This document shows, piece after piece, positions 42,159 through 50,619 of a DNA stretch of 64,000 nucleotides. The notes beneath the pieces were generated by a model. The model ran no database searches, had not been told where the DNA came from, and worked only from the letters and a program-made list of their open reading frames with translations. The stretch is from Rohdeia sp041398665 (GTDB lineage: Bacteria; Planctomycetota; UBA1135; GCA-002686595): NCBI GenBank assembly GCA_041398665.1, contig JAWKUH010000007.1, forward strand, positions 62,001-126,000. The letters are read 5' to 3'. Made by a program: the position numbers and the translations under genes. Position 1 is the first letter of the stretch; each line of letters opens with the position of its first letter.

Positions 42159-43477
42159 CGACGGCCGAGGTCGTGCTGTGGGGCACGCGCGTCGGCGCCG
42201 TCACCTGGCGCCGCGCGCCGGACGACCCGCGCGGGCTCGGCTGGTTCGAGTACGACCCGGCGTTCGTGCCGAGCGGCGTCGAGGTCGCGCCGCTCGAGAT
42301 GCCCCTCCCTCCGCGTGGCGCGCGTCCCGTCTTCTCGTTCCCCGAACTGCGCGGTGCGACGTTCCGCGGTCTGCCGGGACTGTTGGCCGACTCGCTGCCC
42401 GATCGCTTCGGCAACGCGTTGATCGACTCGTGGCTCGCGAGTCGCGGACGCACCCGCGACGACTTCGACCCGGTGCAGCAGCTCTGCTACGTCGGCGTGC
42501 GCGGCATGGGGGCGCTCGAGTACCGCCCCGCGTACGAGTTCGACGGCGCGGGCCCGGCGACGCTCGACGTCGCGGAACTCGTCGGCCTCGCGTCGCTCGC
42601 ACTGACCGACCGCAGCGCGTTCGCGACGCGCATCTCGGACGAGGGCGCGTCGCACGCGGTCCGCGACATCCTGCGCGTCGGCACCTCGGCCGGCGGTGCG
42701 CGAGCGAAGGCCGTCGTCGCCTGGAACCGCGCGACCGGCGAGATCCGGTCGGGTCAGGTCGACGCCGGAGCGGGCTTCGAGCACTGGATGCTCAAGTTCG
42801 ACGGCGTCTCGGGCAACGTCGACCACGACGTCTCGCTGCCGCTCGGCTACGGCCGCGTGGAGTACGCCTACCACCTGATGGCGGTCGACGCCGGCATCGC
42901 GATGAGCGAGTGCCGACTCCTCGAGGAGGGCGGGCGCAGCCACTTCGCGACGCGACGCTTCGACCGGACGAGCACGGGCGACAAGCTCCACATGCAGACG
43001 CTCGGCGCGATCGCGCACCTCGACTACGAGCTCGCGGGCGCGCACTCATACGAACAGGCGCTCGAGGTCTGCCGCCGACTCGCGCTGCCCGCCGCGCAGC
43101 GCGAACAGCTCGTCCGCCGCGCCTTCTTCAACGTCGTCGCCCGCAACCAGGACGACCACGTGAAGAACGTCGCGTTCCTGATGGACCGGCGCGGGACGTG
43201 GTCGCTCGCGCCCGCCTACGACGTCACGTTCGCGTTCAACCCGTCGGGGACGTGGACCGCGCGCCACCAGATGTCCCTCGCCGGTCGGACGGAGGGCTTC
43301 GAGCGCCGCGACCTCGAGTCGTTCGGCGCGTCGGCCGACCTCGGGCGCGGGCGCGCCGCGGCGATCCTCGACGAGGTCCTCGCGGCGGTGCGTCGCTGGC
43401 CCGAGTTCGCGGAGCGCGGCGGCGTGACTGCGGAGCGCGCCGACGCGATCGCCGCGGCGCACCGCCTCGCGCCGTGA
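42155..43477 (+). CDS. hipA: HipA-like serine/threonine kinase toxin
   Basis: This 440-residue kinase has an N-terminal couple-HipA domain (VVLWGTRVGAVTWR), then LADSLPDRFGNAL, the ATP-binding region GGARAKAVVAW, and the catalytic stretch FFNVVARNQDDHVKNVAFLM followed by LAPAYDVTFAFN. These are the core motifs of HipA, which phosphorylates glutamyl-tRNA synthetase in E. coli. The kinase residues N, DD and the metal-binding D look intact, so the toxin should be active. The start is GTG. Confidence 0.92.
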   Translation: MTTAEVVLWGTRVGAVTWRRAPDDPRGLGWFEYDPAFVPSGVEVAPLEMPLPPRGARPVFSFPELRGATFRGLPGLLADSLPDRFGNALIDSWLASRGRTRDDFDPVQQLCYVGVRGMGALEYRPAYEFDGAGPATLDVAELVGLASLALTDRSAFATRISDEGASHAVRDILRVGTSAGGARAKAVVAWNRATGEIRSGQVDAGAGFEHWMLKFDGVSGNVDHDVSLPLGYGRVEYAYHLMAVDAGIAMSECRLLEEGGRSHFATRRFDRTSTGDKLHMQTLGAIAHLDYELAGAHSYEQALEVCRRLALPAAQREQLVRRAFFNVVARNQDDHVKNVAFLMDRRGTWSLAPAYDVTFAFNPSGTWTARHQMSLAGRTEGFERRDLESFGASADLGRGRAAAILDEVLAAVRRWPEFAERGGVTAERADAIAAAHRLAP

Positions 43478-43486
43478 TCCGTGCGT

Positions 43487-43503
43487 CGGGACGCCCCGTC
43501 CCG
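43487..43503 (+). terminator. Hairpin after hipA
   Basis: CGGGACG and CGTCCCG pair around CCC, 9 bases past the hipA stop. The stem is short and there is no U-run, but the position is right for a terminator. Confidence 0.45.
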
Positions 43504-43634
43504 CGAGAGCCACGGGGCGGCACCCCGGCAGCTCAAGCCCCCTCCCCGCGAGGTCGAAGAGCGAGGGTTGCTCCGTTCCGCACCTTGACCCCGTCCCACC
43601 CGTCGCCCTCCGTCACCGCCCGAGGCTCGCTCCG

Positions 43635-44789
43635 ATGACCCACCGCGTCCTGTTCGTCGACGACGAGCCCGGCATGGCGTTCGAGATCCGCTCGAGCTTC
43701 GCACGCGCCCCCTACGAGGTGCTGACCGCGACGTCGGGGGCCGAGGCGCTCGGCCTCATGCGCTCGAAGCCGGTCGACGTGGTCGTGTGCGACGAGCGCA
43801 TGCCGAACATGTCGGGTTCGCAGCTCCTCGCACGGATCCGCGAGGAGTTCCCCGACACCGTCCGCATCCTCGTGTCCGGCCAGGCCGACATCTCGACGGC
43901 GATCCAGGCGATCAACGACGCGCAGGTCTTCCGTTTCCTCCTGAAGCCCTGCGACCCGACCGAACTCGCGGCGTCGGTCGAGGAGGCGATCGAGTCGCTC
44001 GAGGTGCGGCGCCGCTTCGATCGTTGGCAGCGCGAGCAGGCGACGGACCGGTCCGACCCGAACGCTCGCCTCGACCGCGCGCTGCAGACGCTGTCGATGG
44101 TGTTCCAGCCGATCTTCCGCATCGGCGACGGCAGCGTGTACGCGTTCGAGGCCCTCTCGCGCCTCGAGGACCCGGACGTGACGAACGTCGGTCAGTTGCT
44201 CGGACTCGCCGAAGCGTTGGGGCGTGAGTGCGAGACGGACCTCGCGGTGCGCCGTGCGATCGCTCGCCGACTACCGCGTGCGCCGCGCGACGCCAACGTC
44301 TTCGTGAACGTCCATCCGGCGACGCTGCTCGAGGGCTCGCTGTTCGCCGACGAGGACCCGCTCGCCCCGTTCGCGGACCGCATCGTCCTCGAGATCACCG
44401 AGCGCAGCGCGCTGCACGACTCCGGCGACCTCCTGGAGCGCGTGAAGACGCTCCGCTCGATGGGCTACCGCATCGCGCTCGACGACCTCGGCGCGGGCTA
44501 CGCGGGACTGACGAGCTTCGCGCTGCTCCACCCCGAGGTCGTGAAGTTCGACATGGACCTCGTCCGCGGCATCCACCGGAACGCGACGCGCGACAAGATC
44601 GTCCGCTCGATGGTCGCGGTCTGCAACGAGATGGGCATCGAGACCGTTGCGGAGGGCGTCGAGTCGGGGGACGAGTACGGAGCGGTCCGCGCCATCGGTT
44701 GCACGCTCGTCCAGGGCTACTTCACGGGTCGTCCGAGCGCGCGCTTCGGCGCCGGCGAGATCGACGACGAGCAGGAGCTCGCGGCATGA
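43635..44789 (+). CDS. Response regulator with EAL c-di-GMP phosphodiesterase domain
   Basis: This 384-residue protein has a receiver domain (1-120: VLFVDDEPG, phosphorylated Asp in VVCDERMPNMSG, Lys in FLLKPC) and an EAL domain (about 150-375). EAL signature residues seen are FEALSRL, NVHPATL, LEITERS, DDLGAGYAGL and ETVAEGVE. These are the metal and c-di-GMP ligands, so phosphodiesterase activity is expected. The first E-A-L is EAL exactly. No histidine kinase is near. It overlaps the methyltransferase gene by 4 bases. Confidence 0.92.
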   Translation: MTHRVLFVDDEPGMAFEIRSSFARAPYEVLTATSGAEALGLMRSKPVDVVVCDERMPNMSGSQLLARIREEFPDTVRILVSGQADISTAIQAINDAQVFRFLLKPCDPTELAASVEEAIESLEVRRRFDRWQREQATDRSDPNARLDRALQTLSMVFQPIFRIGDGSVYAFEALSRLEDPDVTNVGQLLGLAEALGRECETDLAVRRAIARRLPRAPRDANVFVNVHPATLLEGSLFADEDPLAPFADRIVLEITERSALHDSGDLLERVKTLRSMGYRIALDDLGAGYAGLTSFALLHPEVVKFDMDLVRGIHRNATRDKIVRSMVAVCNEMGIETVAEGVESGDEYGAVRAIGCTLVQGYFTGRPSARFGAGEIDDEQELAA

Positions 44790-46039
44790 GCGCTCCCGGT
44801 GCACCGACCCTCGACCGGACGACCTCGGCCGTCCGCGACTTCTACGAGCAGTACCCCTACCCGCCCGGCGCACCGACGCTGCGCTGCGGTTCGGACGCGC
44901 GGCTCGTGCTCGCGAGCGGGAGGCTGTCGCGCGACGGCACGGCACCGATCCAGGTGCTCGACGCCGGCTGCGGTCGAGCGCTCGGACTGATCGGAGAAGC
45001 CTCCGTCCAGCGCGACGTGCGCTTCCTCGGAGTCGACGTCAACCGCCGCGCCCTCGAAGAGGCCCGCGCGGAGGTCGCGAGGCGCAAGCTCGACAACGTG
45101 CGCCTCGCCGAGGTCGACCTGATGACGCTCGACGGACTCGAGGTGCCCGACGGCGGTTTCGACGTCGTCAGGAGCTCGGGCGTCGTCCACCACCTCGTCG
45201 ATCCCGCGCGCGGACTCGCCGGACTTGCGCGCGTGCTCGCGCCGCACGGCGTGATCGACCTGATGGTGTACGGACGACAGGGCCGCGAGCCGATCCACCG
45301 CGTCGCGCGCATCGTCGCGGCGGCGGTCGACGACGAACTGCCGCTCGCGGAGCGGGTGGCGCACGCGCGAGCGCTCTGCCGCGCTCTCGTCGACCGCGAC
45401 GACGCCGACTGCCCGTTCGCGTCCGCGCTCCGCGCGCCCGACGCCGAGTTCGTCGACCGCTACCTCCACCCCAACGAGCGCGCGTACACGATCGTCGAGC
45501 TGATCGAGCTCGCGGGATCCGCGGGACTCGTCCCGCTCGCCTTCAAGGACCCCGTCCTGTGGTCGGCCGAGAACTGGATCGACGACGAGGAGCGCCTCGC
45601 CGAACTCGCGCGACGCGACGCCGCGGATCGACTGCGCGCGATCGAGGAGATCGCGCTCCCGTCCAAGCTCGAGCTCCTGCTGTGCCTCCCGGGCAACGGG
45701 CCGCGACCGGAGCCGGCGCGCGGACCGGAGAACGAACTCCTCCTCGCGAACCCCGACGTCGCGTTCCGCGTCACGACGCGCAACGTCGCCGACGGCACGC
45801 GCGTCGAGGAGGTCGCGGTGTGCCTGCGCGGCGGCGAACCGACGACGCTGCCGCTCGGGCCCGTCGGCCTCGCCGCCTGGCTCGTCTCGTCGTGGTCCGA
45901 GCCGTTCCTCGGCGAGCACCTCGTCGCGTCGCTCGAGGAGCGCGGCGTCGCACGGGACGCGGCGCGCGAGGCGCTGCGCGAACTGCTCGCGCGCGAGGTC
46001 CTCTTCCGGCCGCACCCCGTCGACGCGCGCCGCGGCTGA
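44786..46039 (+). CDS. SAM-dependent methyltransferase with C-terminal extension
   Basis: This 417-residue protein starts with VRDFYEQYPYP, a motif before SAM motif I of the Methyltransf_12-type enzymes (VLDAGCGRALGLIG). SSGVVHHLVDPARGLAGLARVLAPHG marks the post-motif. The first 250 residues are the enzyme. The last 110 contain a winged-helix-like or JmjC-partner-like region (TTLPLGPVGLAAWLVSSW) that I cannot assign. It is translated together with the REC-EAL gene (ATGA overlap), which hints at a signalling link. Confidence 0.82.
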   Translation: MSAPGAPTLDRTTSAVRDFYEQYPYPPGAPTLRCGSDARLVLASGRLSRDGTAPIQVLDAGCGRALGLIGEASVQRDVRFLGVDVNRRALEEARAEVARRKLDNVRLAEVDLMTLDGLEVPDGGFDVVRSSGVVHHLVDPARGLAGLARVLAPHGVIDLMVYGRQGREPIHRVARIVAAAVDDELPLAERVAHARALCRALVDRDDADCPFASALRAPDAEFVDRYLHPNERAYTIVELIELAGSAGLVPLAFKDPVLWSAENWIDDEERLAELARRDAADRLRAIEEIALPSKLELLLCLPGNGPRPEPARGPENELLLANPDVAFRVTTRNVADGTRVEEVAVCLRGGEPTTLPLGPVGLAAWLVSSWSEPFLGEHLVASLEERGVARDAAREALRELLAREVLFRPHPVDARRG

Positions 46040-46123
46040 CGGCGGGCGGTTCGGCGCGGTGCCGCCCCGTCGCGGCGACGAACCGGCGCCCGACGGGGAC
46101 TCGATCCCGGCTACAGTGCCTCG

Positions 46124-46477
46124 ATGAACGCAGCCGCCGGAGGTCCGGAGACCGTCATCTGCCGCTACGTCGTCCGCTCGGGACGCGAGGCGGAGTTCGA
46201 GGCGCTCCTCGCGCGTCACTGGCCGACGCTCCACAGGGTCGGACTCGTCACCGACGACCCGCCGCAGGTGTACCGCGGTCGACCGTCGTCGAAGCCCGGC
46301 GGCGCGCACGGCTCGTCCGGCACGTACGTCGAGGTCTTCACCTGGCGCGACGGCGCCGCTCCGGGTCGCGCCCACGAGTCGCCCGACGTCATGGCCGTCT
46401 GGGGTCCGATGGGCGAGTGCTGTTCGGAGATGGACTTCCCGCATTTCGACCGGATCGATCCGCTCACGGAGCGCTGA
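46124..46477 (+). CDS. Small ABM-like (dimeric alpha/beta barrel) protein
   Basis: This 117-residue protein starts VICRYVVRSGREAEFEALLARHWPTLHRVGLV and has later blocks GTYVEVFTWRDGAAPGRAHESP and MDFPHFDRID. This is the ferredoxin-like beta-alpha-beta pattern of antibiotic-biosynthesis-monooxygenase-like domains. Most such proteins have no known function. A TACAGT box stands 6 bases before the ATG, suggesting a leaderless transcript. Confidence 0.7.
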   Translation: MNAAAGGPETVICRYVVRSGREAEFEALLARHWPTLHRVGLVTDDPPQVYRGRPSSKPGGAHGSSGTYVEVFTWRDGAAPGRAHESPDVMAVWGPMGECCSEMDFPHFDRIDPLTER

Positions 46478-46496
46478 CGTGCGCGTACCTCCGACC

Positions 46497-47792
46497 ATGT
46501 CCGTCGCGTTCCGACTCGGTCTCCTCACGCTCGTCGCCGCAGCGGTTCCCGCGAGCGCGCAGGACGGCGACGCCGGCGCCGGCCGCGAGTTCGCTGCGCC
46601 CGTGCGGATCGTCGCCGCCGGGAAGTACGTCGGTTCGAGTCGCAGCGTCCGCAACCCGGTCGCGACCTACGTCGACATCGACCACGACGGCACGCGCGAG
46701 CTCGTCGTCGGCGACGAATGGGGATTCCTGTACGTCCACGACCCCGTCCTCGAGGAGGGCGAGCCGCGCTTCGGTCGCGCTCGTCAGCCCGTCGTCGACG
46801 GCGAGAGCCTGCGCTTCGCGAACGACGGCTCGTTCGGCGTGTTCCCGCAGTTCGTCGACTTCGACGGCGACGGGCGCGAGGACCTGCTCGCCGCGACCTA
46901 CGAGGGCGCGGTGTTCGTCGCGTACGCGACCGAGGACGGCTACCGCCGACCGGAGCGTGTGCGCGACTCGAAGGATCGCCCGGTGCAGCTCGCGCGCGCG
47001 TTCGATCCGGTGGAAGGCGTCTGGAAGGACAGGGACGGCGTCGTCGCGACGGAGTCGCTGCCCGAGGAGCACGCCGTCGCCGCCATCGCCGTCGACTGGG
47101 ACGAGGACGGTGATCTCGACCTGTTGCTCGCCTCGCAGGAGGGACGGTTCTTCGTGCAGCGCGACGCGGGCGGCGGATCGCCGCACGCCTTCACCGGCAC
47201 GAGCGATCCTCTCCTCGTGAACACGCTGCGCGGACTCCGGCCGCTCCGCGTGCCGAACGGCGTGACCTCGATCCGAGCGCTCGACTGGGACGGCGACGGT
47301 CTGTTCGACCTCGTCTGCGGGAGCCGCGACGGCGGCGTCCTCTACTTCCGGAACACCGGCGAGAAGGGACGGCCCGACTTCGCTCGCAGCACGGTCCTCG
47401 TGCAGGACATGAGCACGACGCGCGACGTCCCCGGAGCGGAGCCGACGGCACCGGAGAACAGGCTCTACGCCGAGACCGTCGACTGGGACGGGGACGGGGA
47501 CGTCGACCTGCTCGTCTCGGGAGCGACGCGAGTCGTCCCGCTGCCGCGCGAACTCTCGGAGGAGGAGGCGGCGCGGGCGGACGAACTCGCGCTGCGTGTC
47601 GGGGAGCTGGAGCGGAGCGTCCGCGACATCTACCGAGCGGCCGTGAAGAGCGACACCGGAGTGCTCACCCCGGAACAGGAACGCCGCGTGCTGGAACTCC
47701 GTCGCGAGCTGAAGGACGTGCGCGACGAGCTCCAGGAACTTCGGCCCGAAGCCGTCGACGTCGACTACGTCTGGCTCTACCGTCGTCTGTGA
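46497..47792 (+). CDS. Secreted FG-GAP/VCBS repeat protein with C-terminal coiled coil
   Basis: This 431-residue protein has a signal peptide (LGLLTLVAAAVPASAQ) and at least four DxDGDGxxDLL calcium-type loops (DFDGDGREDLLAA, DWDEDGDLDLLLA, DWDGDGLFDLVCG, DWDGDGDVDLLVS), so it is a beta-propeller. The last 75 residues are a helix rich in Glu, Leu and Arg (LRVGELERSVRDIYRA, RRVLELRRELKDVRDELQEL) that probably forms a coiled coil. I prefer the ATG at 46497, since the upstream GTG would put charged residues before the signal. It lies about 100 bases before the SelW-like gene. Confidence 0.85.
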   Translation: MSVAFRLGLLTLVAAAVPASAQDGDAGAGREFAAPVRIVAAGKYVGSSRSVRNPVATYVDIDHDGTRELVVGDEWGFLYVHDPVLEEGEPRFGRARQPVVDGESLRFANDGSFGVFPQFVDFDGDGREDLLAATYEGAVFVAYATEDGYRRPERVRDSKDRPVQLARAFDPVEGVWKDRDGVVATESLPEEHAVAAIAVDWDEDGDLDLLLASQEGRFFVQRDAGGGSPHAFTGTSDPLLVNTLRGLRPLRVPNGVTSIRALDWDGDGLFDLVCGSRDGGVLYFRNTGEKGRPDFARSTVLVQDMSTTRDVPGAEPTAPENRLYAETVDWDGDGDVDLLVSGATRVVPLPRELSEEEAARADELALRVGELERSVRDIYRAAVKSDTGVLTPEQERRVLELRRELKDVRDELQELRPEAVDVDYVWLYRRL

Positions 47793-47892
47793 CGACCGCG
47801 CGGTCGTTCGAGCGGGATGCCCGCTCGAGGGTCCGCACTCCAGGTCGTACGCTCGCCCTCCCGCCCCGCCCCGAACCCTCGAGGAGACCCGT

Positions 47893-48135
47893 TTGAAGAT
47901 CCGGATCGAGTACTGCGTCCGCTGAAACTACCTCCCGCAGGCGACCGGTCTGGTCGCCGAACTCGAGGCCGCCTTCCCCGGGCAGGACGTCGACGCACAG
48001 GTCGTGAAGGGCGACAACGGCGCGTTCGAGGTGTCGTACGAGGGCCGAACGATCTTCTCGAAGCACGCGGAGAAGCGCTTCCCGCGCTACCAGGAGATCC
48101 CGGTCGCGATCACGAAGATCCTCGCGACCGAGTGA
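47893..48135 (+). CDS. SelW-like (Rdx family) selenoprotein
   Basis: This 80-residue protein reads through an in-frame TGA at 47923-47925 as residue 11. It starts (L)KIRIEYCVR-U-NYLPQATGLVAEL, and the CxxU motif is the redox pair of SelW/Rdx proteins, whose Cys forms have CxxC. It continues with GAFEVSYEGRTIFSKHAEKRFP, a typical Rdx second half (FEVxxxGxxIFSKxxxxRFP). The start is TTG with GAGGAGA 5 bases upstream, and TACGCT at 47848-47853 may be the -10. A SECIS-like hairpin follows the UGA. The fold is thioredoxin-like and acts in thiol redox. Ordinary gene finders will miss or split it. Confidence 0.88.
47923..47958 (+). promoter_or_regulatory. UGA selenocysteine codon and SECIS hairpin of the SelW-like gene
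   Basis: The TGA at 47923 is followed 14 bases later by GGCGACC-GGTCT-GGTCGCC (47940-47958), a perfect 7-bp stem with a GGUCU loop. The loop is identical to the one in the formate dehydrogenase gene, one codon further from the UGA. Confidence 0.85.
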
Positions 48136-48520
48136 CGTCGGGCGCGGCGCGCCTCGACGTGAGTCGCGCGCCGATCAGCGTCACCGGCACGAGGTGCGCG
48201 AGGAACGTGAGCTGGTACCACAGCGCCATGCGGTCCCACACCGAGGCCTGGACCGCGACGCCCGTCGCGAGCAGCAGCACACCGAGGATCGCGGCCGCAC
48301 GGCGCGTGTTCGTGCGGTCGACGAACCCGCACACGACGCCGGCCACGAGCGAGCACGACGCCGCGAAGCCGAGCGAGATGCCGAGGGGCTCCGGCTCGAG
48401 GATCGACTCGCCGCGCTCGAAGCGCTCGACGACGCCGGGCAGCAGGACGCCGTAGCCGCCGACCCAAAGGACGGTCCAGACGAGGTAGCCGACGATCGCG
48501 GCGACGGACGAGCGGATCAC
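48110..48520 (-). CDS. Four-TM membrane protein of unknown function
   Basis: This 136-residue protein has four hydrophobic segments (about 5-27, 47-67, 77-95, 99-119) and a basic C-terminus. I do not recognise the family. The GTG start overlaps the stop of the SRPBCC gene by 4 bases, so it belongs to the ArsR-SRPBCC operon. Its 3' end overlaps the SelW-like gene by 26 bases on the opposite strand. Confidence 0.7.
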   Translation of the reverse strand: MIRSSVAAIVGYLVWTVLWVGGYGVLLPGVVERFERGESILEPEPLGISLGFAASCSLVAGVVCGFVDRTNTRRAAAILGVLLLATGVAVQASVWDRMALWYQLTFLAHLVPVTLIGARLTSRRAAPDVTRSRGSS

Positions 48521-49122
48521 GGCGTCACCCCGCTCTTCTCGATGGGCCAGTTGGTGCTCAGGCAGCGCTTCGGCTGCATGAACGCGAGCAGTCCGAAGAG
48601 CTTGTAGAGCACGCGGACGCCGAGCTTCGGGCGACCGTCCTCCATGCAGCTCTTGAGCACGCCGAGGATGAACTTCGCGCCGTTCGCCATCTGCTTGGCG
48701 GTCTTCGAACCCGGAACGAGGTCGATGAGCGTCATCGTGAACTGCACGCCGCCCTCGACCTCCTCGAGGTCGTACGCGACGACGACCTCGGGCTCGTCGT
48801 AGGACGTGAACCGGAAGGTGTGGGCGAAGCGCCGCGGCGGGTCGAACTCCGTGATCCGGCCCACGAAGCCCGTGTACTTGCCGTCCGGCGTCCGCATCGC
48901 GATCTTCGCACCCGGCGCCATGCGCTCGGCGTCGAGTCGCGAGTCGAAGAACGCGGGGATCGGGCGATCGGTGCGCGTGATCTCGTGCCAGACCTCGTCG
49001 ACCGTGCTCCGGATCAGCGTGCGGAACTTCGCGCGCGTCTCGCCCTCGTAGGTGACGTTCACCTTGGAGGTGTCCTCCATGTCGGGGCGGACGAGCCTCG
49101 GCTTCTTCTCGGGTGCGTTCAC
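48517..49122 (-). CDS. SRPBCC/START-like domain protein (AHSA1 type)
   Basis: This 201-residue protein has the AHSA1-like blocks IRSTVDEVWHEITRTDRPIPAFFDSRL, YTGFVGRITEFDPPRRFAHTFRF and VQFTMTLIDL, then a helical C-terminus. SRPBCC proteins bind a hydrophobic ligand in a deep pocket. Pairing with an ArsR regulator directly upstream is a frequent arrangement. The GTG start with ACGAGG upstream lies 2 bases past the regulator stop, and a TTG 6 bases earlier is also possible. Confidence 0.85.
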   Translation of the reverse strand: MNAPEKKPRLVRPDMEDTSKVNVTYEGETRAKFRTLIRSTVDEVWHEITRTDRPIPAFFDSRLDAERMAPGAKIAMRTPDGKYTGFVGRITEFDPPRRFAHTFRFTSYDEPEVVVAYDLEEVEGGVQFTMTLIDLVPGSKTAKQMANGAKFILGVLKSCMEDGRPKLGVRVLYKLFGLLAFMQPKRCLSTNWPIEKSGVTP

Positions 49123-49124
49123 GT

Positions 49125-49478
49125 TCAACCTCGTTTGCGAGCCTGCGCGCGCGACTCGACGCGCTGCTGCACGTCGACGATGTGACTCGCGAAGAACGAC
49201 GCGTAGCGGTCGGTCCAGCGGTCGTAGATGCGTTGGATGGGGACGGCGTTGAACCACAGCTTCCGCGTCCGGCCGTGCTTCTCGCCGATCACGAGCTCGG
49301 CCTGCTCGAGCACCGCGAGGTGCTTCATCGCAGCGATCCGACTGAACTCGAAGTGCGACGCGAGCGCGCCGACCGTCAGGCCCGGAGCCTCGACGAGGAG
49401 GTCGAGCATCCGCCGCCGCGCGGGGTGCGCGAGAGCGGTGAAGACGGGGTCGAGGTCGGGCGCGGGGGCGGAGGGCAT
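49125..49478 (-). CDS. ArsR family transcriptional regulator
   Basis: This 117-residue regulator has the winged helix FTALAHPARRRMLDLLVEAPGLTVGALASHFEFSRIAAMKHLAVLEQAELV (cited in part) and an EKHGRTRKLWFNAVPIQRIYDRW C-terminus. There are no metal-binding cysteines, so it is of the metal-independent type usually linked to SRPBCC proteins. The ATG is directly next to a perfect inverted repeat, which leaves no room for a ribosome site and suggests a leaderless, autorepressed transcript. Confidence 0.9.
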   Translation of the reverse strand: MPSAPAPDLDPVFTALAHPARRRMLDLLVEAPGLTVGALASHFEFSRIAAMKHLAVLEQAELVIGEKHGRTRKLWFNAVPIQRIYDRWTDRYASFFASHIVDVQQRVESRAQARKRG

Positions 49479-49498
49479 AGGTAACTCATAGGTTACCT
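49479..49498. promoter_or_regulatory. Operator abutting the arsR-type start codon
   Basis: AGGTAAC and GTTACCT form a perfect 7-bp dyad with a 6-base spacer, starting one base from the ATG. This is the size and symmetry of ArsR-family operators. The sequence is much more AT-rich than its surroundings. Confidence 0.65.
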
Positions 49499-49600
49499 GT
49501 CTGCCGTCGGACGCGCAAGCACCCCCCCGGACGGGGGCGGAGTGAGCCGCCGGACGACTGCGGGTCCGCCGGGACCCACCTCGCGCGGAGCGAGCAGCGG

Positions 49601-50505
49601 TCAGGCGCCCGCCGCCGCGGCCCGCATCGACTCGCGCCAGTCCGAACGGGGTCGGTACCCGAGCTCGGACCGTGCGCGGCGCCCGTCGACCGAGCGCTCG
49701 TTCGCGACGAAGGCGACGACCGCGGGGTCGAAGCGGCCGAGGTCGTCGGCCGCCGCCGGCACGAAGCGCGGCTCGACCCCGAGCAGATCGCCGACGTGCC
49801 TCAGGAGCTCGGTCGCGCGCGGCCGTTCGCGACCGACGAGGTTGAAGGCGCGGCTCGTCCCGAGTCCCGACGCGAGCGCGAGCACCGCGTCCGCCGCGTC
49901 GTCGCCGTGCACGAGGTCGACGCCGGCGCCGCCGCCCTCGAGCGACGGGAGGTCGTGGTGGAGCACGGCCGACGCCAACAGTTCGAGGAAGCGCGTCCGG
50001 CCCGGACCGAAGACCGGCGGCAGCCGCAGGACGACCGCGCGGTCGCCGAGACGCGCACGCCGCGCGCTCTCCTTCGAGCTTGCTCCGCGCGTACGCCCAC
50101 GCGACCCGACGGCGTGCTCCTCGTCCGCGTCGACGAACGTCCCGTCTGGCGTAGACCGCCGTGGTGCCGACGAACACGAAGCGCCCCTGCCCCACGGACG
50201 CGGCGGCCTCCGCGAGCCGATCCGTCCCGTCGGCGTTGATCCGATCGAGTCGCTCGTCGTCGCCCTCGAGCGCCGCGGCTGCGTGCACGACGCCGTCGGT
50301 CCCCGCCGTCGCCCGCTCAGCGACGCCGCGTCGCCGAGGTCGCCGCGCACCTCGTCGACGCCGGCGACGCTGCAGGGTCGCTCGTGCACGAGCACCCGCA
50401 CGCCGTACCCCGCACCGAGGAGTCGCCTCGCGACGGCGCGCCCAACGGCTCCGCGGCGCCGGTCACGAGCCACGTCCCACGAACACTCGGTGTCGAATCC
50501 GCCAT
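49601..50505 (-). CDS. NAD(P)-dependent epimerase/reductase, frame-broken
   Basis: The minus-strand frames add up to one extended SDR of about 300 residues: TWLVTGA and VGRAVARRLLGAGYGVRVLV (nucleotide loop, near 50400-50490), then VHAAAALEGDDERLDRINADG, FVFVGTTAVY, VAWAYARSKLEGERA (the YxxxK site, near 50080) and LPPVFGPGRTRFLELL. The last 165 residues are in one clean frame ending at 49601. At least three frame changes lie between about 50050 and 50460. The ATG at 50505 is a good start. The substrate is unknown. Confidence 0.72.
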
Positions 50506-50619
50506 CGGCTCGCGCATTGTGCTCGAGTTCCGCACCGAACGTGTGTGGCGGTCCTTCCCGGTCCGGGCGATCATCGGAGCCCGGCGGCGCCCGGCCGTCG
50601 TCCTCCCCACCGCTCGCCC

